Below, one piece after another: positions 34,434 through 43,068 of a DNA stretch of 64,000 nucleotides. The position numbers and the translations under genes are program-made. How positions within the stretch are numbered: the first letter of the stretch is position 1; each line of letters opens with the position of its first letter. Location of the stretch: the NCBI RefSeq assembly GCF_014490035.1, contig NZ_CP061008.1:4650001-4714000 (forward strand). The letters run 5' to 3'. The notes under the pieces were generated by a model. That model was not told where the DNA came from. It did not search any database and saw only the letters and a program-made list of their open reading frames with translations. Source of the stretch: Achromobacter xylosoxidans (GTDB lineage Bacteria; Pseudomonadota; Gammaproteobacteria; Burkholderiales; Burkholderiaceae_B).

Positions 34434-35920
34434 GACGGACTCCTTGCGGGACGCGGATAGCTGGAGGAGAAAATCTGCTCGGCCGGCGGATGGCCCCAGG
34501 TGCGGTCGGGGTAGCGGGCCACCAGCCCGTCGAACTGCGTCTGCGCCTGCTCTTGCGCCAGGCGCGCATCGAAACCGGGGATGCGCCCGTCCACCATCAC
34601 GAAGCGGCCGTCGATCACCACCTGCGACACGTCGCGCCCGCTGCCGCTCACCATCAGCGTCTGGATGGGATCGATCAGTTGGCCGTTGCGGTCGTGCGAA
34701 AAATCGAACACCACGATGTCGGCCTTGGCGCCCACGGCCAGCCGGCCCAGGTCCGGGCGGCCCAGCGCGTCAGCCCCGCCCACCGTGGCCGCGTCGTAGT
34801 AGTCCTCGGAGCGGACCGCCTCGGTCAAGCCATCGGCCACGCGGCACAGCATCATGCCCACCTGCATGTTCAGCACCATGTCGGGCGGCCAGGTGTCCGT
34901 GCCCATGCCGATGTTCACGCCCAGCTTGCGGTAGCGCGCGAACGATTCCAGCGTGGCGCCGTGGCGTCCCGATACCAACGGGCAATGCACGATGCTGGCG
35001 CCGGCATCGCGGATGATTTCCAGGTCGCGCCCGGGCCGCTCGATATGGCGCGAACCCGACACGTAGGTGCCGTGCGGCAGCAAGGCGCGCTCGGACAGGA
35101 AGTCCAGGCTTTGCAGCCATTCCGGCGGACTCATGCCGTGCTGCTCCAGCACCAGGTCGTACTCCAGGCGCGATTGGCAGCAATGCAGCCGGATCGGAAT
35201 GTTCCGCTCGCGCGCCGCGGCGGCCGAAGCGCGCAACAGCGCAGGCGTGCAGGTTTCGATGCGGTCGGGCGACAGCATGGTGCGCACCCGGCCGTTGTGG
35301 CGGCCTTCGATCTCGTCGCAGAAAGCCAGGGCCTCGGCCAGCCCCGCCATGCCGCGCGCCTCGTCGTAGTGGCAGCGGATCTTGCCCGCAGCGTCCACAT
35401 AGGTGTGGCCGCTGCGATAGGCCGGCCCCAGGTAGACGCGCAGACCCAGTTCGCCGGCGGCGTTGGCCGCCGACAGGAATTCGTCGCGGGTCTCGCCCCA
35501 CACCCGGTAGAACAGCGACGCGATCGGCAGCGCCGTCGTGATGCCGTTGCGTATCAGCTGGGCGAAGGCATAGCGCTTCTGGAACGCCAGCTCGGAGGCC
35601 GTGTACATCTCGTACGGCCCGCGCTTCATGTAGCTCTCGGGCCAGATGCGGCCCTTCTTCCAGGCGGGCGAATTGTCGAAGCCCAGGATGGTCGTATCCA
35701 GGTCGGACAGCGCGTCCAGGTCCACGAAGCCCGGGCCGATCAACGCCCGGCCGTAATCGCGGCGCTGCGCGACCTGCCCCGGATAGCGGTGGCCGACGTA
35801 GACGATGCGGTCGCCCTCGAACACCACCTCGCCGTTCTCGTACAGGCAATGGCGGCCGTTCTCGTGGCCCACCACCCAACGGGCGGTCAGCAGAATGGGA
35901 CCTTGCGGCGCGTTCATCAC
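34430..35920 (-). CDS. Amidohydrolase-superfamily protein lacking the first HxH metal motif
   Basis: A 496-aa TIM-barrel amidohydrolase, most like the chlorohydrolase/guanine-deaminase branch. The first beta strand, which in most members ends G-[FL]-[IV]-[DN]-x-H-x-H, reads GPGFVDLDALSDLDTTI here, so both His are replaced (Asp-Ala-Leu). Later metal/active-site segments are kept: IRLHCCQ, YVSGSRHIER and MGTDTWPPDM. It may bind metal differently or be inactive. It lies between the importer ATPases and a second amidohydrolase, overlapping each by 4 bases. Confidence 0.82.
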   Translation of the reverse strand: MMNAPQGPILLTARWVVGHENGRHCLYENGEVVFEGDRIVYVGHRYPGQVAQRRDYGRALIGPGFVDLDALSDLDTTILGFDNSPAWKKGRIWPESYMKRGPYEMYTASELAFQKRYAFAQLIRNGITTALPIASLFYRVWGETRDEFLSAANAAGELGLRVYLGPAYRSGHTYVDAAGKIRCHYDEARGMAGLAEALAFCDEIEGRHNGRVRTMLSPDRIETCTPALLRASAAAARERNIPIRLHCCQSRLEYDLVLEQHGMSPPEWLQSLDFLSERALLPHGTYVSGSRHIERPGRDLEIIRDAGASIVHCPLVSGRHGATLESFARYRKLGVNIGMGTDTWPPDMVLNMQVGMMLCRVADGLTEAVRSEDYYDAATVGGADALGRPDLGRLAVGAKADIVVFDFSHDRNGQLIDPIQTLMVSGSGRDVSQVVIDGRFVMVDGRIPGFDARLAQEQAQTQFDGLVARYPDRTWGHPPAEQIFSSSYPRPARSPS

Positions 35921-37110
35921 GGCGCCTCCGCCAGCGCCCGGCCGTCGCGCGCGACCACGCGCCCGCCCTTGACGACCAGCTTGCGCGGCGGGCGCGAGAC
36001 GATGGCTTCGGCCACCGTCTCGGCGTCCACCAGCACGAAGTCGGCGTGGCAGCCTGGCGCCAGACCGTAGTCGGACAAGCCCATGACCTGCGCATTGCCG
36101 TAGGTGGCCACGTGCAGCGCCAGATCCAGTTCGTCGTCGCGGCGGAAGTTGTTGCGCAGGCCCACCAGCATGGTCCGCTCCAGCATGTCGGGCTTGCCGT
36201 AGGGGCCCCAGGTGTCGCGCATGCCGTCGTTGCCGGTACAGACCGTGACGCCGGCCGCGTGCAGCTTCGCCACGTTGGGCACCGGCCGCGAGGCCGAGCC
36301 CGTGGTCATGATGTGCACGCCGGCCTTCAGCAAGCCTTCGGTCAATGCCTGCACTGCGTAAGTGTCGGGCATCCCCAGGCAGAATGAATGCGACAAGGTG
36401 ACCTTGCCCTGCATGCCCAGCGCCAGCACCCGGTCTATGGTCATCTGCATCGAGAACGCGCCGAGTTCGCCCGCTTCGTGCAGATGGATGTCGATGGGCT
36501 TGCCGTGCCGTTGGGCCAGCCCGAAGATGGCGTCCAGATGACCCTTGGGATCACGGTCCATGCCGGCCGGATCCAGCCCGCCCACGACTTCCGCGCCCAT
36601 GCGCAGGGCCTCGTCCATCAGTTCCAGCGTGCCGGGGCGGATCAGCAGCCCGCTCTGCGGGAAGGCGACGATCTCCACGTCGATCTGGTCGCGGTACTGC
36701 TCGCGCGCGCGCATCACGCCTTCGATCGCTGCCAGACCGATGTCCGTGTCCACGTCCACATGGCTGCGGATATGGCTGGTGCCGTCGCCGATCGACATCA
36801 CCAGCTGGCGCGCCGACTGGCGGTACGGATCGATGCCCAGGCGCTTCTTCTCGGCGCGCTCGTTCTCGATCTTGTCGATCAGGCGCGGGCCGACTTCATT
36901 GCGATACCAGGGCATGCCGTACATGGTCTTGTCCAGGTGCGCGTGGGCGTCGATCAGGCCCGGCAGCATCAGCGCGCCGCCCCCCTCCACCACCGGCACG
37001 CCGGCGGGGGCCGGTCCGCCCAGCGCCTGGATGCGGCCGTCGCGCACCAGCACAGAAGTCATCTCGCCGCCTGCCGGGCGGACTTGGGTATACAGCGTTG
37101 CGTTTTCCAT
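35917..37110 (-). CDS. Amidohydrolase, cytosine deaminase-like
   Basis: A 397-aa metal-dependent hydrolase. The first strand ends LPGLIDAHAHLDKTM, a complete HxH followed by the DK of the cytosine-deaminase/N-isopropylammelide branch. IDIHLHEAGELGAF and VTLSHSFCLGM supply further His ligands and VCTGNDGMRDTWGPYG the Asp. It likely hydrolyses or deaminates a cyclic amide or amidine; the substrate is unknown. Encoded between permease genes and the HxH-lacking paralog. Confidence 0.88.
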   Translation of the reverse strand: MENATLYTQVRPAGGEMTSVLVRDGRIQALGGPAPAGVPVVEGGGALMLPGLIDAHAHLDKTMYGMPWYRNEVGPRLIDKIENERAEKKRLGIDPYRQSARQLVMSIGDGTSHIRSHVDVDTDIGLAAIEGVMRAREQYRDQIDVEIVAFPQSGLLIRPGTLELMDEALRMGAEVVGGLDPAGMDRDPKGHLDAIFGLAQRHGKPIDIHLHEAGELGAFSMQMTIDRVLALGMQGKVTLSHSFCLGMPDTYAVQALTEGLLKAGVHIMTTGSASRPVPNVAKLHAAGVTVCTGNDGMRDTWGPYGKPDMLERTMLVGLRNNFRRDDELDLALHVATYGNAQVMGLSDYGLAPGCHADFVLVDAETVAEAIVSRPPRKLVVKGGRVVARDGRALAEAP

Positions 37111-37134
37111 CGTTCTACTCTTGTCGGTTTGCGT

Positions 37135-38076
37135 TCAGCGCAGGCGGGGGTTCAGGGCGTCGCGCAGCCAGTCGCCCAGCAGGTTCACCACCAGCACGAT
37201 CAGGCTCAGGTACAGCGCGGGAAACACCACCACCCACCACTGCCCCGAAAACAGGAACTGGTTGCCCAGGCGGATCAGCGTGCCCAGCGACGGTTCGGTG
37301 GGCGGCATGCCCACGCCCAGGAAGCTGAGCGTGGCCTCGATCAGGATCGCCAGGCCCAGGTTCAGGGTGGCCGTCACCATGACCGGCGTCAGCGTGTTGG
37401 GCAGGATGTGGGTCAGCATGATGCGCAGCGAACTCACGCGGATCAGGCGCGCCGCCTGCACGTACTCCTTGCCGCGCTCCACCAGGGCCGAAGCCCGCAC
37501 CGTGCGGGCGTACTGCACCCAGTTGGTCATGGAGATGGCCAGGATCAGGATCACGGCCGACAGGGTTTCGCGCATGCCCGGCGGCAACAGCTGGCGGAAC
37601 ACCGCCGTCACCAGGATCGCCACCAGGATCGTCGGGATGCTCAGCAACGTATCGCCCAGGCGCATCAGCGCGTTGTCGACCCAGCCGCCGAAATAGCCCG
37701 CCGCCAGCCCCACCAGCAGGCCAATGGCCAGCGACAGCACCACCGTGGCCAGTCCGATCACCAGCGACATGCGCGAGCCGTACAGGATGGCGGACCAGAC
37801 GTCGCGGCCCTGCGTGTCCGTGCCCAACAGGAACTGCGGATCCGAGCCTGCCTCCCAGACGGGCGGCAGCTCCGCGTTCAACAGGTCCAGCTGCGCCAGG
37901 TCGTACGGGTTCTGCGGCGCGATCCAGGGCGCGAATACGGCCAGCAGCACCACCGCCAGCAGCACGATGCCCGCGCCCATGGCTACGTAGTCCTGCCTCA
38001 GGTTCCACCAGAGGTCGCTGCGCAGGAAGCGGGCAAGCCGGCCCTGCCCCGTTGCGGAAAATGGCTTAGTGAGCAT
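37135..38076 (-). CDS. Oligopeptide-type ABC permease, DppC type
   Basis: A 313-aa membrane protein with an N-terminal segment (about 35-57), a periplasmic loop with DPQFLLGTDTQGRDVWSAIL (diagnostic of OppC/DppC) and five more helices. The coupling loop is YVQAARLIRVSSLRIMLTHI. Overlaps the DppB-type gene by 11 bases. Confidence 0.94.
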   Translation of the reverse strand: MLTKPFSATGQGRLARFLRSDLWWNLRQDYVAMGAGIVLLAVVLLAVFAPWIAPQNPYDLAQLDLLNAELPPVWEAGSDPQFLLGTDTQGRDVWSAILYGSRMSLVIGLATVVLSLAIGLLVGLAAGYFGGWVDNALMRLGDTLLSIPTILVAILVTAVFRQLLPPGMRETLSAVILILAISMTNWVQYARTVRASALVERGKEYVQAARLIRVSSLRIMLTHILPNTLTPVMVTATLNLGLAILIEATLSFLGVGMPPTEPSLGTLIRLGNQFLFSGQWWVVVFPALYLSLIVLVVNLLGDWLRDALNPRLR

Positions 38077-39058
38077 TGGCGCCTCCCTTGACGTGCTGGC
38101 TGCGCAGGCGCGGGTCGACCACGCCGTACATCATGTCCACCAGCGTGTTCAGCGCCACGAAGATGAAGGACACGATCACCAGATAAGCGGCCATGACGGG
38201 GATGTCCACGAACATGACCGATTGGATGAACAGCAGCCCCATGCCGGGCCACTGGAAGACCGTTTCAGTAATCAGCGCGAAGGCAATCAGGTTGCCGATC
38301 TGCATGCCGGTCACGGTAATGACCGGCATCAGGCAGTTGCGCAGGGCCAGCCGGAAATGCACGATGCGATCCGGCAGGCCGCGCGCGCGGGCGAACTTGA
38401 TGAACTCGGTGCGCAGCGTCTCCAGCATTTCGGCCCGCACCAGGCGCATGATGAGCGTGATCTGGAACAGCGCCAGCGTGATGGACGGCAGCACCAGCGC
38501 GGCGCGGCCCGAGGGCGTGAGCAGGCCGGTGGTCCACCAGCCGATCTTCACCGTGTCGCCGCGCCCGAAGCCCGGCAGCCAGCCCAGCTGCACCGAAAAG
38601 ATCAGGATCAGCATGATCCCGACCACGAAGCTTGGCAGCGATATGCCCAGGATGGACACGAACTGCAGCGCCTGCGCCAGGCGCGACTTGCGGTAGATGG
38701 CGGTCAGCACGCCCAGCGGCACGCCGATGACCAGCGACAGCAGCGTCGCCATCAGGACCAGTTCAAACGTGGCCGGAAAACGTTCGGCCACCAGCGCGAA
38801 CACGTCCTGCTGGTTGCGGTAGGAAATGCCGAACTCGCCCTGCGCCGCGTTGGTCACGAAGTGCACGAACTGCATGCCCACCGACGCGTTCAGCCCCAGG
38901 CGTTCGCGCAGTTCATCGCGCTGCGTTTGCGAGGCCTGCTCGTTGAGCATCATGTCGACGGGGTCGCCGACGAACCGGAAAATCACGAAGGCCATCAGCG
39001 CCACCGCCAGCATGACGCCGACCGCGTTGAAGACCCGTCTCACTATGAATGCCAGCAT
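38066..39058 (-). CDS. Oligopeptide-type ABC permease, DppB type
   Basis: A 330-aa membrane protein with six helices. The N-terminal MLAFIVRRVFNAVGVMLAVA is standard for the OppB/DppB group, and the coupling loop is FIKFARARGLPDRIVHFRLA. Forms the channel with the DppC-type protein. It begins 62 bases after the binding-protein gene. Confidence 0.94.
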   Translation of the reverse strand: MLAFIVRRVFNAVGVMLAVALMAFVIFRFVGDPVDMMLNEQASQTQRDELRERLGLNASVGMQFVHFVTNAAQGEFGISYRNQQDVFALVAERFPATFELVLMATLLSLVIGVPLGVLTAIYRKSRLAQALQFVSILGISLPSFVVGIMLILIFSVQLGWLPGFGRGDTVKIGWWTTGLLTPSGRAALVLPSITLALFQITLIMRLVRAEMLETLRTEFIKFARARGLPDRIVHFRLALRNCLMPVITVTGMQIGNLIAFALITETVFQWPGMGLLFIQSVMFVDIPVMAAYLVIVSFIFVALNTLVDMMYGVVDPRLRSQHVKGGANAH

Positions 39059-39120
39059 GTGCGGCTCCCCTTCAGACCCTAGTCATACGCAGGACCGCCG
39101 GCAGGCGGCGGTCCGCGGCG

Positions 39121-40698
39121 TCACTGCATGCGTACGGTCCACAGGCGCGCCTTGTTGTCCGGCATCTGCAGCACCTCGCCCACGTTCTTGCCCACGGCCC
39201 AGGCCATCGGCTGCTGATGCAGCGGCAGGAAGCGCACGTCGTCATGCAGCGTCTGCAGCACGTCGGCCATCATCTGCACCCGCTTGGGACGGTCCATTTC
39301 AGCCGCGGCGGCGTCGATCCTGGCGTCCAGCGCCGGATCGCCCCATTGGCCCCAGTTGAAGACCCCAGCCGGGCCGCTGCGGCTGTGCATCACCTGCAGC
39401 AGGATGGACAGCGCGTCGATCTGCGGCTCGTTGGCCCAGCCGTGGATGGTGATATCGAACTCGCCGCGCGAACGCTTGGGGTTCTGCAGCGAACGCGGAC
39501 CGCTGGCCAGCGAGGCCTTCACGCCAATGCGCGCCCACATGGAGGCGGCGGCCTGGCAGATTTCCTCCTCGTTGACGAACATGTCGTTCGAGCAGAGCAG
39601 CGACACCGTGAAGCCATCCGGATAGCCCGCCTCGGCCAGCAGCTTCTTGGCACGCGCGGCGTCGAACGGCAGGCGCTCTTCCTGCTTGGTCTCGTAGCCC
39701 GGGATGGACGGCGCCACCAGCGCGCCCGTGGTGCGCGACAGGCCGCGCATCACGCGCTTCTGGATCAGCTCCGGCGACAGCGCCATGTACAGCGCCTGGC
39801 GCACCTTCAGATCCTTCAGCGGATTCTTGTCGGTGATGTTGGAGCCGACCAGCTTGTCGCCCAGGTTGAAACCGAAATAGAGCGTGCGCAGCTCGGTCGA
39901 GGCCAGCACCTTGACGTTGGACGCCGCGCGCAGCCGGTCCAGGTCCTGCAGCGGCGCGTTCTCGGTGAAATTGATATCGCCCGACAGCAACGCCGCCACC
40001 CGCGTGGGCGCGGAAGCGATGGGCGTGAATTCGATGCGGTCCAGGTTGTGGCGCGGCTTGTCCCACCAGCCGGGGTTGACCACCAGCACGGTGCGCGTAT
40101 CCGGACGGTACGACTCCACCTTGAAGGGGCCGGTGCCGTTGGCGTTATGCGTGGCATAGCCTTCGATCTTCTTGGCGGCGTCCGTCGGCTTCAGGCTGTT
40201 GTTGTCCACCAGCCACTGGCGGTTGAAGATGAAGATGTTGGTCAGGTCGTTGAGCATCAACGGATACGGATGCGTCATTTCGATGTCGACCGTGTAGTCA
40301 TCGACCTTGCGCACCGCCTTGAAGGCCGGCAGATTGCCCTTCAGGGGAGAAGCTTCGTCCGAGACCCGCGTCATCGACGCCACCACGTCGTCCGCCGAGA
40401 ACGGCGCGCCATTGTGGAACTTCACCCCTTTGCGCAAATGAAAGCGCAGCACCGTGGGCGACGGCGTCTCCCAGGACTCCGCCAGCGCGGGCGTGATGTT
40501 GAACTTGTCGTCATAGCGGATCAGCGCTTCGTACACATGGTTCAGGAACGCCAGGTTGAAGGTGCTGCCGTAGGAATACGGATCCAGCGAATCCAGGTCC
40601 CGGGCCGCGCCCCACTTCAGCGTGTTGGCGGCGTTGGCCCCCGTGATGGCCGACAGCGCGATCACGGCGCCCGCGGTCCACTTGAGCAAAGTCTTCAT
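39121..40698 (-). CDS. ABC transporter substrate-binding protein, DppA/OppA family
   Basis: Periplasmic binding protein (525 aa) of SBP family 5. The signal peptide ends near GANA (residues 20-23). Family blocks include LDPYSYGST, LRKGVKFHNGAPFSADDV and NGTGPFKVESY. SBP family 5 proteins bind peptides, but also heme, nickel, glutathione and opines, so the ligand should be judged from the amidohydrolase neighbours. First structural gene after the racemase-like gene. Confidence 0.93.
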   Translation of the reverse strand: MKTLLKWTAGAVIALSAITGANAANTLKWGAARDLDSLDPYSYGSTFNLAFLNHVYEALIRYDDKFNITPALAESWETPSPTVLRFHLRKGVKFHNGAPFSADDVVASMTRVSDEASPLKGNLPAFKAVRKVDDYTVDIEMTHPYPLMLNDLTNIFIFNRQWLVDNNSLKPTDAAKKIEGYATHNANGTGPFKVESYRPDTRTVLVVNPGWWDKPRHNLDRIEFTPIASAPTRVAALLSGDINFTENAPLQDLDRLRAASNVKVLASTELRTLYFGFNLGDKLVGSNITDKNPLKDLKVRQALYMALSPELIQKRVMRGLSRTTGALVAPSIPGYETKQEERLPFDAARAKKLLAEAGYPDGFTVSLLCSNDMFVNEEEICQAAASMWARIGVKASLASGPRSLQNPKRSRGEFDITIHGWANEPQIDALSILLQVMHSRSGPAGVFNWGQWGDPALDARIDAAAAEMDRPKRVQMMADVLQTLHDDVRFLPLHQQPMAWAVGKNVGEVLQMPDNKARLWTVRMQ

Positions 40699-40772
40699 GG
40701 CTGCAACTCTCCCTTGTGTATCGGTCTGAACTCGCCGGGGTCGAGCCCGGCGCGGTGGATAAGACGAAATGG

Positions 40773-41528
40773 CTAGGAATGCGCGCCCGGGCGGACGAGC
40801 GACAGCCGCTGCGCGCGCTCCAGGGACGCCAGCGCCAGCACCTGGGCCAGGGCGGCGCGGTAGGAATCGATGATGGGCACGGCCGGCAGGCGCGGCAGGC
40901 TGGGCAGGTAGCCGGCCAGCGCCGCGCCCGCCACGATCACCACGTCCGCGCCCTGCGCCACCGCGGCGTCCAGCGCCCGGCTGACCTGCAAGGCCGACTC
41001 GGCCGAACGCGACACGTAGTCCAGGGCATTGCCCGGCAGGGCCAGGATGCCGGCGCAGCGGGACTCCAGTCCCAGCTGCCGGATCTGCTCGCGCAGCATG
41101 CCGGGCCAGCGCTGTCCCACCGTCACGATGGCGTAGCGGTCGCCGCGCTGCAGGGCGCTCAGGATAGAGGCCTCGGCCATGCCCACCACGGGTACGTCCA
41201 GGCGTTCGCGCACGGCGCCGATGCCGGGTTCGCCAAAGCAGGCCAGCAGGCAGGCGTCGAATCCGCCGTCCGGCGCCTCGCCCGCCGCCCGCTCCACGAT
41301 GTCCAGCACGGCGTGGGCGGCAACAGCCGCCTCCGCGCGGCTGGCGATGTAGGCGGGGCCGAACCCGGCGGTAACCGCATGGATGCGGACCCTGTCCCCG
41401 TAAAAGGCCTCGGCCTGGCTGGCCAGGCTGGCCGTCAGCTCGGAGGTGGTGTTGCCGTTGACCACCAGCAGGCGGTAAGGCGAGGAAAGGGACAGCTCGG
41501 GTGCGACGGCCTGGGGTACAGCGGACAT
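40773..41528 (-). CDS. Asp/Glu/hydantoin racemase-family protein
   Basis: A 251-aa protein of the Asp/Glu racemase family. The N-terminal YRLLVVNGNTTSELTASLA is typical of hydantoin-racemase-like members. The first catalytic Cys is present (Cys97 in LLACFGEPG). The second, usually in a G-C-[AT]-G-M motif, is replaced: VIVAGAALAGYLP has Ala at 202. One-Cys members could be isomerases or decarboxylase-like enzymes rather than racemases. First gene of the importer/amidohydrolase operon, with GntR-type operators just upstream. Confidence 0.85.
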   Translation of the reverse strand: MSAVPQAVAPELSLSSPYRLLVVNGNTTSELTASLASQAEAFYGDRVRIHAVTAGFGPAYIASRAEAAVAAHAVLDIVERAAGEAPDGGFDACLLACFGEPGIGAVRERLDVPVVGMAEASILSALQRGDRYAIVTVGQRWPGMLREQIRQLGLESRCAGILALPGNALDYVSRSAESALQVSRALDAAVAQGADVVIVAGAALAGYLPSLPRLPAVPIIDSYRAALAQVLALASLERAQRLSLVRPGAHS

Positions 41529-41546
41529 GGATCAGCCTTTGTAAAC

Positions 41547-41612
41547 TTGTATACAAACAAGATGATCATTAAAGAACAATCACGTTTGTTTTGTATAAAA
41601 ACTTGTATACGA
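41547..41612. promoter_or_regulatory. GntR/FadR-type operator cluster between racemase-like gene and gntR
   Basis: A perfect palindrome TTGTATACAA lies at 41547-41556. Two more sites follow: TTGTATAAAA at 41591-41600 and TTGTATACGA at 41603-41612. A fourth, GTATACAAAA, lies inside the gntR coding start at 41841-41850. The gap is divergent and AT-rich. FCD-domain GntR repressors are known to bind short palindromes of the TNGTNNNACNA kind, which these fit, so the regulator next door probably controls both directions. Confidence 0.75.
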
Positions 41613-41777
41613 TTTATGTGGCCAATGTACTCCGCAGAATCTCGGCGGCAAGCTATCGCTAACCCTTAGGCCCGGGTGTAGTATGCTTCCCAGCACAGAG
41701 AAAAACGCGCGCCGGCAGCGCCTGCCGGACCATTCCAACACCCTGAAAAGCGCGCAGGCATAGGAGCCAACAAGAAG

Positions 41778-42497
41778 ATGAAGTCCCTCGCGCCGCCGGC
41801 CGACGAGCCCGCCAAGAAAGACATCAGTCGCAACGAAATCGTATACAAAAATTTGCGCAGAGCCATCATCGAGCAGGCCCTGCTGCCCGGCGACAAGCTG
41901 CCCGAGGACATCATCGGCGAGCGTTTTGGCGTCAGCCGGACCATCGTCCGCAGCGTGCTGACACGCTTGTTCAGCGAAGGGCTGGTGGATTTGCGGCCGA
42001 ACCGCGGCGCCGCGGTGGCCCGCCCCAGCCTGGAAGAGGCGCACGACATCTTCGAGGCGCGCCGCTGCCTGGAGCGCGACGTCACGCGCCGGCTGCTGCA
42101 GCACATCACCGAAGCCGGACTGACCAGGCTGGAACAGCACGTGGAGCAGGAAGAGGAAGCCCGCAAGCGCAACAGCACCAACGAATCCATCCGGCTGTCA
42201 GGCGAATTCCATATCCTGATGGCGGAGCTGTCGGGCAATGCGGTGTATGCGCGCTACGTGAACGAGATCGTGTCGCGCTGCTCGCTGATCCTGGCCCTCT
42301 ATGGCCGGCCGCATTCGAGCGAATGCGCCGTCAGCGAACACATGGAGATCGTGGCGGGCCTGCGCGCGCGCGACGAGAAGCACGTGCTGCACCTGCTGGA
42401 GCATCATCTGGAATCGGTGACCGCGCGCGCGCTGCTGACCGCGGACGGCCAGGGCGTGCGCGATATCCGCAAGATCCTGGACCGCTACGGCACGTAG
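41778..42497 (+). CDS. GntR-family transcriptional regulator (FCD domain)
   Basis: A 239-aa repressor. The N-terminal winged helix (about 15-85) includes DIIGERFGVSRTIVRSVLTR and SEGLVDLRPNRGAAVARP. The C-terminal FCD ligand-binding domain (about 95-230) has the metal-binding His pattern in HMEIVAGLRARDEKHVLHLL. It is divergent from the importer/amidohydrolase operon and is the likely local regulator, responding to the imported compound. Its own first codons overlap a GTATAC half-site, which suggests autoregulation. Confidence 0.92.
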   Translation: MKSLAPPADEPAKKDISRNEIVYKNLRRAIIEQALLPGDKLPEDIIGERFGVSRTIVRSVLTRLFSEGLVDLRPNRGAAVARPSLEEAHDIFEARRCLERDVTRRLLQHITEAGLTRLEQHVEQEEEARKRNSTNESIRLSGEFHILMAELSGNAVYARYVNEIVSRCSLILALYGRPHSSECAVSEHMEIVAGLRARDEKHVLHLLEHHLESVTARALLTADGQGVRDIRKILDRYGT

Positions 42498-42520
42498 GGA
42501 CGCACGAAGCCCCCCAACGA

Positions 42521-42547
42521 AAAAGCGCCCGGTGAGGGCGCTTTTTT
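42521..42547. terminator. Bidirectional intrinsic terminator between gntR and the DUF3579 gene
   Basis: AGCGCCC (42524-42530) pairs with GGGCGCT (42536-42542) and is flanked by AAAA on the left and TTTTTT on the right, so it can serve both convergent genes. Confidence 0.85.
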
Positions 42548-42558
42548 GGTTGGAGAGC

Positions 42559-42849
42559 CTAGATTTCGCGCTCTTCCGTCTTGAGGTTGTTGTCGCGAGC
42601 GAAATCCACCACGAACTTGTACGCCAGCGGTTCCAGATCGCGCAAACGCAGATCGACCACGATCCCGCGCACGCCGTCGATCACGACGGGCAGCACATAG
42701 GGCGAATAGGTGAGGTGGTTACCGGCACAGCCGGCGGGCCGGAATTGTGCCATTACGCCGGCGAGCCGTTCCGCCCAATCGCTGGGGCGAAAGCGGCTAC
42801 CGCTTTCGGTAACGCCATGAATTACGAATTGTCTGACGCGAGTTGCCAT
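42559..42849 (-). CDS. DUF3579 domain-containing protein
   Basis: A 96-aa acidic/basic small protein of the DUF3579 family found next to argD-argF in Burkholderiales. VRQFVIHGVTESGSRFRPSD and WAERLAG at the N terminus, and YSPYVLPVVIDGVRGIVVD in the middle, are the family blocks. Function unknown. Divergent from argD. Confidence 0.85.
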   Translation of the reverse strand: MATRVRQFVIHGVTESGSRFRPSDWAERLAGVMAQFRPAGCAGNHLTYSPYVLPVVIDGVRGIVVDLRLRDLEPLAYKFVVDFARDNNLKTEEREI

Positions 42850-43068
42850 GAGTTCTTCACTACAGCGCGCCCTTCACGAAAGCCGGATCTTCGGCGTGAT
42901 CAAACATGCGCCCTGCGCCGCGAATTGTATATGATTGATCCTTTGCCCTCTTTCAAAAAGCGATTCGCCTGGGAAAACGAGCTGTCCGGACTGCCAACCC
43001 CGGCGGCATCCCACGGGAACTCCGGCTGAGTCCCGGCGCAATCCGCTTCATCCACAGGAGGATCCTCG

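Noticed and set aside
42532..43029. Plus-strand open frame opposite the DUF3579 gene
   Set aside because: It is antisense to a recognised family member and lacks a ribosome-binding site and known motifs.
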